From Chryseobacterium sp. ISL-6 (lineage in GTDB: Bacteria > Bacteroidota > Bacteroidia > Flavobacteriales > Weeksellaceae), in the NCBI RefSeq assembly GCF_018613715.1, contig NZ_JAGGPT010000006.1, positions 558,001-622,000 on the forward strand: DNA of 64,000 nt. Reading direction: 5' to 3'. Positions 25,584-32,672 of the stretch are shown one piece after another. Under the pieces are notes generated by a model. That model ran no database searches. It saw nothing but the letters and a program-made list of their open reading frames with translations, and was not told where the DNA came from. Position 1 is the first letter of the stretch; the number at the start of each line of letters is the position of its first letter. Made by a program: the position numbers and the translations under genes.

Positions 25584-27683
25584 TTATTCTCTGTTTTTAA
25601 CCATAATCCAGCTAGAGAATTTGATAGGCGTATTTTTCTTGTCATTCTCATTCCAGGTTACAGAGTACCAGTAAGTTCCAGTTGAAACTTTTTTATTTCC
25701 ATTGGTGGTACCATCCCACTTATAGCCATTAGTTTTATCAGCCTGGAAAATCTTAGCACCATATCGGTCAAATATGCTTAATACTAAATTTTGCTTGCCT
25801 GCTAACGCAGAATAGTCAATTACATCATTAATACCATCATTATTAGGAGTGATCACATTAATTAAATTAGGAACTACAACAGTGACGTCAATAGGTTCAC
25901 AATCATAAGAATCTTTCACATAAATTTGAGTATCTCCTCTAGGGATATTATTAAATACATTTGAATCCTGCCAGTTGATATTATCAATTGAATATTTATA
26001 AGGTGGAGTGCCTCCAATAACATTTACAGTAATGGTATTCGTTGAAATATCTACATTCGTTATAACTGGTTGTTCGGTAGGATGAACTGTTACTGTTTGG
26101 GTTGTAATACATTCTCCTGTTTTTAATTTTACCCAGTAAGTTCCAACCGGGACGTCTGTAATTGCCTGCGTTGTAGCACCGGTGCTCCATAAATAAGAAG
26201 CAAATCCAGGGCCTGCATCTAAAGTTGTTCTATCTTCCATACAGATGATCTTATCAACCAAAACTGTAGATTTTACCGGAGGTAATACGATCAAGGTAAT
26301 CTTTGCAACAGTGAAACAATTGTTTGAATTTGATACCCTAACGTAAACAACACCGTTCGGAGCTACATATGCTGCGGCTGCGGCTGGCAAAATTTCATTT
26401 GTAGCGTTTACAGCATCTGTCATAGATGGGTAATATTTTTTAGTGGTTCCAGACAGAGATGTTACGATAGCAGCTGGAAGATTAAACAATGCTGTTGAAG
26501 GGTTTGTTTCAATAAAACAAGATCTTATAGTAGGTTCTAATACCGTTACAATTGGATGGAAGTTTAGCTTGATTTCGGCTATTGCTGTACATCCAAACTG
26601 ATTGGTTGCTTTTACGTAGGCAGATCCTGAAGGAGCAACATAAACATAAGGGTTTGTGATTTCACTTGTTCCATTATTAGCATCAGCTAGTGAAGGATAA
26701 TATTGAAATGTCAGACCAGGAATGGCACCTGCACCAACGTCTGCAGTTGATAAGTCATAGGTTCCTGTTCCGGAGTTGTTATTACTACAGGAAGTAAGTG
26801 ATCCTGGAGTGAGTGTGAATGACCTGTCTACGAATTTTATCGTTCCAAATTCTTTGCACTTATTTAAAAAACTGGCTGGACTTGTAGGGTCAAAATAGCT
26901 GATAACATAAGTGTAAGTTGTAGCTGGATTTACAACAGTTTGGCCAATGATTGGATTTACATCATCCAAAGCATCAGTAGCTGTTTTATAATACTTAATA
27001 ATGAAGCTAGGGTTACCATTTAATATTCCTGAAGTCAAAGTAGAGAAATCAAAATTTAAATTACAAATGTCAAGAATACCATCATGATTTGGGCCAGGTG
27101 TAACAAATGGATATGGCTGTAAAACAGGATCTCCAAAAGGAGTAAGTAATCCTGCAGATCCTCCGAAGGTTAGTGAAAACTGTGAGCTGGCGCCGGAAAA
27201 TTGATCAACTAACAGATAATATACTTGTCCTGGCAGAACATCGATATATTTTACCATACCATCTGATGGGTTTCCTAAATTATCAGTACCTGCATCTTCC
27301 GATGTATCAAGTGAAGTGAGGTTAAGTCCTGTTATGTACTGTCCAGGTGATGGCGAATCATAAGAGCATCTGAGTGGCATTATGGTTTGAATCTCTGCAC
27401 AGGTGTTATTAGGGCCATAAAGAGCCCAGTCATAATCCACATTATTAACAGGATCAATCGCAAATGTCAAAGTACCTGCAGTAAGTGTACTGAAGGTAAA
27501 CCAAATAGAGTTGTTTTCTCCGCCTAAACAACCTGCATTCCCTTCATCACTGTTTCCGGTTCCAGTGGGTGTAAGGGTAATATCTGCATTACTACAGATA
27601 GGTATTGCTGTTGAGCAGTCGTTATTTTGTGCGAAAAAAATATGAGATACCAAAAAGGCTATAAAGAGTAATGTTTTTTTCAT
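25584..27683 (-). CDS. T9SS type B secreted protein with non-lectin head, second copy
   Basis: 699 residues, same plan as the gene at 23350: signal peptide, CHU-type head (NDCSTAIPICS; IWFTFST; DYDWALYGP; QVYYLLVDQFSG), linker FDFSTLTSGILNG, two repeat modules (TYDLSTA ... FQYYPSLAD; LFNLPAA ... KKYYPSMTD) and type B sorting domain (VITPNNDGIND ... FDRYGAKIFQADK). The tail is closer to the lectin genes at 14107 and 16261 than to its head-paralogue. It starts 39 bp after the small gene at 27723 and is likely co-transcribed with it. Confidence 0.88.
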   Translation of the reverse strand: MKKTLLFIAFLVSHIFFAQNNDCSTAIPICSNADITLTPTGTGNSDEGNAGCLGGENNSIWFTFSTLTAGTLTFAIDPVNNVDYDWALYGPNNTCAEIQTIMPLRCSYDSPSPGQYITGLNLTSLDTSEDAGTDNLGNPSDGMVKYIDVLPGQVYYLLVDQFSGASSQFSLTFGGSAGLLTPFGDPVLQPYPFVTPGPNHDGILDICNLNFDFSTLTSGILNGNPSFIIKYYKTATDALDDVNPIIGQTVVNPATTYTYVISYFDPTSPASFLNKCKEFGTIKFVDRSFTLTPGSLTSCSNNNSGTGTYDLSTADVGAGAIPGLTFQYYPSLADANNGTSEITNPYVYVAPSGSAYVKATNQFGCTAIAEIKLNFHPIVTVLEPTIRSCFIETNPSTALFNLPAAIVTSLSGTTKKYYPSMTDAVNATNEILPAAAAAYVAPNGVVYVRVSNSNNCFTVAKITLIVLPPVKSTVLVDKIICMEDRTTLDAGPGFASYLWSTGATTQAITDVPVGTYWVKLKTGECITTQTVTVHPTEQPVITNVDISTNTITVNVIGGTPPYKYSIDNINWQDSNVFNNIPRGDTQIYVKDSYDCEPIDVTVVVPNLINVITPNNDGINDVIDYSALAGKQNLVLSIFDRYGAKIFQADKTNGYKWDGTTNGNKKVSTGTYWYSVTWNENDKKNTPIKFSSWIMVKNRE

Positions 27684-27722
27684 AATTTTTTTTTTAAATA
27701 GAAGTAAATTTGTACTGTAAAA

Positions 27723-28127
27723 CTATTTTGCAGTTTTAACGGCTTCAAACTTTGTTCTCTGCTCTCGAATAAGATTTAGTAAATCAGTGATTTCTTTATT
27801 ATCAGGTTGTAATTCTAAACTTCCTGCAACAAACTTTTCAGCGAGGCTGTTAGTATATCTAGTATCTGCTTTCTTATTGCCGCTGTTTATAATAAATTCA
27901 CCTTCCTTGTATAATACAAGGCCAGCATAATAATACGCTTTCCACCTGTAAGGATCTCTGGATTTTTTTAATTCCGAAAACTCTCTGAAAAGCTTTTCGT
28001 AATCAGCGACGGTTTTTGCAGACGATATTTTTTCTGCTTTTTGATTCAATGTATTCTCGTAACTACTCTGGGCAGAAATAAGTACACTAAACAATACAAA
28101 ATAAAAAGTGAGTAAAGTTTTTTTCAT
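27723..28127 (-). CDS. Secreted helical protein of unknown function
   Basis: 134 residues with a signal peptide (MKKTLLTFYFVLFSVLISAQ) and a charged, mostly helical remainder (KAEKISSAKTVADYEKLF; WKAYYYAGLVLYKEGEF), reminiscent of tetratricopeptide-like helix pairs, but no clear TPR consensus. First gene before the T9SS gene at 25584; a role in the same secreted system is only a guess. A TATATTTG box 19 bp upstream supports the ATG. Confidence 0.6.
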   Translation of the reverse strand: MKKTLLTFYFVLFSVLISAQSSYENTLNQKAEKISSAKTVADYEKLFREFSELKKSRDPYRWKAYYYAGLVLYKEGEFIINSGNKKADTRYTNSLAEKFVAGSLELQPDNKEITDLLNLIREQRTKFEAVKTAK

Positions 28128-28146
28128 AAGGGGGGATTTTATACGA

Positions 28147-28154
28147 CAAATATA
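28147..28154 (-). promoter_or_regulatory. Promoter (-7 TATATTTG, -33-like TTG)
   Basis: Consensus TATATTTG on the minus strand, with TTG (28171-28173) 16 bp upstream. This is the best two-part flavobacterial promoter match in the window. It drives the gene at 27723 and probably the T9SS gene after it. Confidence 0.55.
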
Positions 28155-28216
28155 AAAAATTATTAATCTTCAATTAATGTTTTTAAGATTTATTTAATAG
28201 AACGGTAAATATGTGT

Positions 28217-29452
28217 TTAATATTGCATTTTTCTTAGTTTAGAATTGGTGCTTCCTACAATTAATGCAATAAGTACGGTCATTGTTCCGCCAAATACGAC
28301 CGAACGGACTACCCCAAGGAGCTTTGCGGATAATCCACTTTCAAATTGCCCCATTTCATTACTAGACATAATAAAGATAGAATTTACGCTCAGAACGCGT
28401 CCCCTGATGTGATCTGGTGTTTTTAATTGTACAATAGTGCCTCGTATGACAACTGAAATTCCATCCAACATCCCACTTAACACCAAAAACATAAATGATA
28501 ACCAGTATATGTTTGATAATCCAAACCCTATTATGCAAAGTCCAAATCCTGTAACCACAGCAAGAAGTATTTTCCCTTGGTTCTTTCTTAACGGAATGAT
28601 TGATAAAGTAGTAATAATACACATAGAGCCGATGTCTGATGCGGCATTTAATAAACCAAATCCTTCTGCGCCTACTTTTAATATATCGGTAGCATACACC
28701 GGAATCATAGCTACAGCACCACCAAAAAGGACAGCAAACATATCTAAACACAGTGCTCCCAAAATTTCTTTGGTCTTGAATATGTACGAAATACCTTCGC
28801 GCATGCTTTCTATAACATTTACACTGTCTTTTTTATATTCAGAATGTTGTTTTTTAAGTTGCCAGAAAAAGAGAGATGCTGTGAAAATTAATAAGATAAT
28901 AACTACTAATGTCCATTTTACGCCAAAAAAGCCTATCAAAATACCTCCGGCTGCATGTCCACACACTGAAGATATCAGAAATGTAGCCTGGTTGAGAGTT
29001 ACTGCATTAGGTAGATTTTCTTTTTTTACAATTTTTGGGATCATCGATGGAACGATTGGGCCAATAAAAGTTCTTGCGATTCCTGTAAAAAAAATCACAC
29101 TATAAATAAAATAGGTGATCTGATGGCCTGTAAAATGCATTTCAACATCAAAAAAAGCAGGAATAAGAAGCAAGCCTATGAGGAATATATAGGCATAATT
29201 GCAAATTAATAAAAGCCTTTTTTTCTCATTCATATCAATTACATGTCCTGCATATAATGCGCAGCTAACAGCTGGTATGACCTCTGAAAGACCTATTAAT
29301 CCTATTGAAAATGGATCTTTTGTTAATTGATATACCCACCATCCAAGTAAGGTAGCAAGCATTCTGAAGGCTAAAACGATAAAAAATCTTCCCGTAAGAA
29401 GATTTCTAAATTCAATATTTTGTAGTGTTTTTAACGGAGTAAAGGAAATCAT
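28217..29452 (-). CDS. MFS transporter
   Basis: About 411 residues and twelve predicted membrane helices. The segment after helix II (GHVIDMNEKKRLLL) fits the MFS loop motif D-x-x-x-R/K-R. Overall similarity is to the enterobactin-exporter (EntS)/MFS_3 group of efflux pumps, but the substrate is unknown. The ATG at 29452 is preferred; the TTG two codons upstream falls inside the -7 box. The start lies right against a hairpin that terminates the upstream gene. Confidence 0.85.
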   Translation of the reverse strand: MISFTPLKTLQNIEFRNLLTGRFFIVLAFRMLATLLGWWVYQLTKDPFSIGLIGLSEVIPAVSCALYAGHVIDMNEKKRLLLICNYAYIFLIGLLLIPAFFDVEMHFTGHQITYFIYSVIFFTGIARTFIGPIVPSMIPKIVKKENLPNAVTLNQATFLISSVCGHAAGGILIGFFGVKWTLVVIILLIFTASLFFWQLKKQHSEYKKDSVNVIESMREGISYIFKTKEILGALCLDMFAVLFGGAVAMIPVYATDILKVGAEGFGLLNAASDIGSMCIITTLSIIPLRKNQGKILLAVVTGFGLCIIGFGLSNIYWLSFMFLVLSGMLDGISVVIRGTIVQLKTPDHIRGRVLSVNSIFIMSSNEMGQFESGLSAKLLGVVRSVVFGGTMTVLIALIVGSTNSKLRKMQY

Positions 29453-29455
29453 ACG

Positions 29456-29463
29456 CAAAAATA
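29456..29463 (-). promoter_or_regulatory. -7 box (TATTTTTG) overlapping a terminator, MFS gene
   Basis: TATTTTTG on the minus strand, three bases before the MFS ATG. Its T run is also the U-tract of the hairpin at 29461-29488. Confidence 0.4.
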
Positions 29464-29489
29464 GCTCTAAATATTTATTTAGAGCTATT
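29457..29489 (-). terminator. Intrinsic terminator between the lipoprotein and MFS genes
   Basis: Near-perfect inverted repeat ATAGCTCTAAATA / TATTTAGAGCTAT (29461-29488), followed on the minus strand by five T. It ends the gene at 29545 and abuts the MFS start codon. Confidence 0.7.
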
Positions 29490-29544
29490 AGCTTATTGAT
29501 TTTTCAAATGATAAATCAAATGTATTTTGAAAGATAAAATCTAT

Positions 29545-29907
29545 TTAATCTGCTCTTGAAGCACTTACTACGATAGCAGCAGCGGCGGCAGCACCGATTA
29601 TAACGGCACCTCCAGCTACTCTTGCTCTTGATCTGTCCTTAACCGCAGCAACATTGGCCTTAGGAATAATTACCTCTGTACTGTCTTTTTTTCCGGCAGT
29701 TCCTACAATATTATCACCCTGTATATTACGAAATAACATTTTTTGTTTTTTAGAACCGTCTTTCATAGTGACAATGTACATTCTTCCTGCTTCTAGATTG
29801 GAGTAATTATTTTTCGAAACATCTTCACTGTATTTTGTAGTAGCACATGAAGAGATAAAAAATAAAGATGTCAGTAAAGATGATTTTAAAAGTACAGATG
29901 CTTTCAT
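29545..29907 (-). CDS. Small lipoprotein with glycine/alanine-rich tail
   Basis: 120 residues. A lipoprotein signal peptide with lipobox Cys (FFISSCATTK) is followed by a short beta-rich region (MYIVTMKDGSKKQKMLF) and an Ala-rich hydrophobic segment at the C-terminus (VAGGAVIIGAAAAAAIVV) that could be membrane-associated. Family and function not recognised. A TAAATTTG box lies 18 bp upstream. Confidence 0.65.
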   Translation of the reverse strand: MKASVLLKSSLLTSLFFISSCATTKYSEDVSKNNYSNLEAGRMYIVTMKDGSKKQKMLFRNIQGDNIVGTAGKKDSTEVIIPKANVAAVKDRSRARVAGGAVIIGAAAAAAIVVSASRAD

Positions 29908-29925
29908 TATTTTTATTTAGTTTTT

Positions 29926-29933
29926 CAAATTTA
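29926..29933 (-). promoter_or_regulatory. -7 box (TAAATTTG) of the small lipoprotein gene
   Basis: Perfect TAnnTTTG on the minus strand, 18 bp before the ATG at 29907. Confidence 0.4.
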
Positions 29934-29976
29934 TAATTTTTTTTGAATATATGTTTTTGGAATTGAAAAAATATGA

Positions 29977-31476
29977 TTAAAATTTGTAGATTTCTAATAA
30001 ATCGGCAATTTTTCTATCATTTGCTAATCTTGGAGTCTTATTCTGGCCGCCAAGTTTTCCCTGAGATTTGGCATATTCCTGAAAAGCATTTTTTCTCAAT
30101 GGACTGATGTGAAGCCTTTGTAAGATATTTCCTGAAATAAGATCGTCATAATAAGTGTTTCTTTTTCTTAGTTGATCATCCAGTTCGTTTTTGAAAATTT
30201 GTAAATCCCCAGGCTCTCTTTCAAATTCAATAAACCATTCGTGATAGGGAAGTCCCTCTTCCGGATTTACTTGTGGGGCGAGATGAAATTCTATAATTTG
30301 AGCAGGGTATTTTTCTAAAGTGGCTTTTATGGCCGCTTCTACTTCAAATGCAATTACATGTTCCCCGAAAGCAGAGGTGAAGTGTTTGGTTCTTCCGCTT
30401 ACTAAAATCCGATAAGGTTTTTTATCAATAAACCGGACTACATCCCCAATGGAGTAAGCCCATAGTCCTGAATTGGTTGTTAAAATTAGTGCATAATCTT
30501 TATTCAGTTCAACGTCTTTTAAGGTAAGCCTTCTTGCGTTAGGTTTTCCATATTCCTCTAAAGGAATGAACTCATAAAAGATACCATGATTTGTTAAAAG
30601 AAGAAGTCCTTCTTTCTTGTGGTCGTCCTGGAAAGCAAAAAAACCTTCAGAAGCTGGAAAAGTTTGAATAATATCAACATCTCCTCCTAGAAGATCTTCC
30701 ATTTTATCGCGGTATGGTTCATAGTTAACACCACCAGTAACAATAAGTTGAAGATTAGGAAAAAGTTGTTTAATCTTTTTTCCGTGTTTCTCAGTTAGCT
30801 TTTCGAAATACATGATCAGCCACGGTGGGATTCCGGAAATTAAGGTCATGTTTTCTTTTTCAGTTTCTTCAATGATTTTATCAACCTTGGTTTCCCAATC
30901 ATCTATAATATTAGTTTCCCAGCTTGGAAGACGATTCTTTTGAAGGTAGTTAGGAATATGGTGGGCTATAATTCCTGAAAGACGTCCTGTCTTTATTCCA
31001 TAAACTTCTTCAAGCACGGGGCTTCCTTGCAGGAAGATCATCTTTCCTTTAACGAAATCAGCATTTTCTTTTTGAGCAATGTAATGAAATAGTGCGCTTT
31101 GTGCACCCGCTATTTGGAAAGGCATGGCCTCTTTAGAAATAGGAATATATTTTGATCCTGAAGTTGTTCCCGAGGTTTTTGCAAAATATTCTGGAGTGTC
31201 GGTCCAGAGAATATTAGCCTGCCCTTTTTTTACTCTTTCGATATAGGGCTTTAGATCTTCATAGTCAGCAATAGAAACTTTTTCCTGAAAATCTTTTATA
31301 GAATGAATGTTCTCAAAATCATGTTCCCTTCCAAAAAGAGTTTTTTTTGCAGTCGTGATCAAAGATAGAAGTAATTTCTCCTGATCTCTTTCAGGATTTC
31401 TCTTGAATTCTTCGGCTTTTTGAACATGTTTTTTTGCCCAGGCCAGCGCTATATTTTTCTTAAGGAAGCTTAACAT
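29977..31476 (-). CDS. GH3 family protein (ANL-superfamily acyl-adenylating enzyme)
   Basis: 499 residues. The ATP-binding signature AKTSGTTSGSKYIPIS and the segments TFPASEGFFAFQ and YSIGDVVRF match GH3 proteins, named after plant hormone amido synthetases. Bacterial homologues are common in Bacteroidota, often of unknown substrate. By family it should adenylate a carboxylic acid and join it to an amine. A TAAATTTG box lies exactly four bases before the ATG, so the mRNA may be leaderless. Confidence 0.88.
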   Translation of the reverse strand: MLSFLKKNIALAWAKKHVQKAEEFKRNPERDQEKLLLSLITTAKKTLFGREHDFENIHSIKDFQEKVSIADYEDLKPYIERVKKGQANILWTDTPEYFAKTSGTTSGSKYIPISKEAMPFQIAGAQSALFHYIAQKENADFVKGKMIFLQGSPVLEEVYGIKTGRLSGIIAHHIPNYLQKNRLPSWETNIIDDWETKVDKIIEETEKENMTLISGIPPWLIMYFEKLTEKHGKKIKQLFPNLQLIVTGGVNYEPYRDKMEDLLGGDVDIIQTFPASEGFFAFQDDHKKEGLLLLTNHGIFYEFIPLEEYGKPNARRLTLKDVELNKDYALILTTNSGLWAYSIGDVVRFIDKKPYRILVSGRTKHFTSAFGEHVIAFEVEAAIKATLEKYPAQIIEFHLAPQVNPEEGLPYHEWFIEFEREPGDLQIFKNELDDQLRKRNTYYDDLISGNILQRLHISPLRKNAFQEYAKSQGKLGGQNKTPRLANDRKIADLLEIYKF

Positions 31477-31480
31477 GGTT

Positions 31481-31488
31481 CAAATTTA
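31481..31488 (-). promoter_or_regulatory. -7 box (TAAATTTG) of the GH3 gene
   Basis: Perfect box on the minus strand followed by AACC and the ATG at 31476. Confidence 0.5.
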
Positions 31489-31533
31489 TAAATAACTAAA
31501 GAATTTGAGGGTATTTTAATGAAATTTGAAAAT

Positions 31534-31562
31534 AAAAAAAACCGATGATGAGTTCATCGGTT
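31534..31562 (-). terminator. Intrinsic terminator of the repeat-protein gene
   Basis: Stem AACCGATGA / TCATCGGTT with a 5-base loop and a run of T on the minus strand, 42 bp past the stop at 31604. Confidence 0.85.
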
Positions 31563-31603
31563 CTTCGAAATTTGATTATGAAAATAACAACTATATGTTG
31601 AGT

Positions 31604-31900
31604 TTATTTATTGGCTTTGTACCTTTTGTCGGGTGTGCCGTCTTTTTTTAAATGTTTGTTTTCTTTGTATCGTTTATCTGGAGTTCCATCCTTTTTCATT
31701 TTCATTCCGTCTTTAGAGGTAGAAGTCGCAGCTGGCTTAGTCATTTTAGCTTCAGTTGTTTTTGAAGTTTTTGGAGCTTCTTGACTAACTTTAACAGTAC
31801 TAACCGGAGCTGTTTTTGTTGCAGTTGCTGGAGTAGTTTGCTGAGCAGTAGCAAGGCCTAGCCCTAAGACCAGTGACATTGCCGTTAATAATTTTTTCAT
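31604..31900 (-). CDS. Small secreted protein with KKDGTPDKRYK repeats
   Basis: 98 residues: signal peptide (to ~TAQQ), a Thr/Ala/Pro/Lys-rich low-complexity middle, and a C-terminus built from two copies of KKDGTPDKRYK followed by ENK or ANK, with a preceding GMKMKKDGT-like half-start. The protein is very basic. It resembles small flavobacterial proteins with the same DGTPDKRYK motif, of unknown function. Its own terminator follows. Confidence 0.7.
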   Translation of the reverse strand: MKKLLTAMSLVLGLGLATAQQTTPATATKTAPVSTVKVSQEAPKTSKTTEAKMTKPAATSTSKDGMKMKKDGTPDKRYKENKHLKKDGTPDKRYKANK

Positions 31901-32028
31901 AGGGATTATATTATTTTGGTTTTGTTAAGTAAAGGTATGCAAAAAACAGGCTGAAAAAACTAGCTTCCAGAAACTTAACTAAAGTTTATTACAGATTAAA
32001 AAAACATTAAAGCTCATTGTAATACACG

Positions 32029-32060
32029 AAAAAACCCGCTTCTGGAATAGAAACGGGCTC
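32029..32060 (-). terminator. Intrinsic terminator of the LES lipoprotein gene
   Basis: Eleven-pair stem on the minus strand, from AGCCCGTTTCT to AGAAGCGGGTT, with a 5-base loop and a run of T. It is 21 bp past the stop at 32081. Confidence 0.85.
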
Positions 32061-32080
32061 GGTAAATAAGTGTGATATTT

Positions 32081-32476
32081 TTATCGTGTACAATTAGCTG
32101 TCCACGTTTTACCATCTTTAATAAAGAGTATTTTCAATTCGTTGTTATCTATTCTTATATAAGATGTTCCTGTTGAGCCTATCATCACCAATGTATGATC
32201 TCCTTTTTGTTCAAATTCAATTCCATTGAGATCCGGAATACTATTTGAGAATGCAAAATTATATTTTGTGCCACTTGCGATTTTTGTAACGAATACGCTC
32301 CCATCGTTAGTGTTAATGTTGGTAGAACCTCCATCATTGTAAGAAACAGTTCCTTTATAAGTACCTGCAAAGAAGTCATTGTTAACTGGGTCATCATCAT
32401 CACTACATGAAGATATTGTAATGACAGTACAAAATATCAACATGAAAATTCCTAAAATTTTAATTGCTTTTTTCAT
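32081..32476 (-). CDS. Small lipoprotein with surface-export signal
   Basis: 131 residues. Lipoprotein signal peptide with the lipobox Cys in TISSCSDDDDP. The acidic SDDDD right after the Cys matches the lipoprotein export signal described for surface lipoproteins of Bacteroidota, so display on the cell surface is likely. The rest is a small beta-rich domain (GTYKGTVSYND; TSYIRIDNNELKILF), family not recognised. Confidence 0.7.
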   Translation of the reverse strand: MKKAIKILGIFMLIFCTVITISSCSDDDDPVNNDFFAGTYKGTVSYNDGGSTNINTNDGSVFVTKIASGTKYNFAFSNSIPDLNGIEFEQKGDHTLVMIGSTGTSYIRIDNNELKILFIKDGKTWTANCTR

Positions 32477-32672
32477 AATACGATCTTTAATGTTTGGTAA
32501 TGATCAAATTGCCAAACATTATGCCACGTCATAAAAAAGGCTTTTTTTTAACTTTTGTTTTAAAAAATTTAATAAATATTGTGAAATGTTTATTGTTTTT
32601 AATTGTTTTTTGTGTTTGAATTAAAATCAAGGGTATTTGTTTTTGGATTTAGAGCAGAATGAGGTTTTAGTT

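Noticed and set aside
14107..27683. Large repeat blocks read as a CRISPR array or an insertion-sequence cluster
   Set aside because: The repeats are in-frame protein modules of secreted paralogues; no short direct repeats with spacers, no transposase and no terminal inverted repeats.
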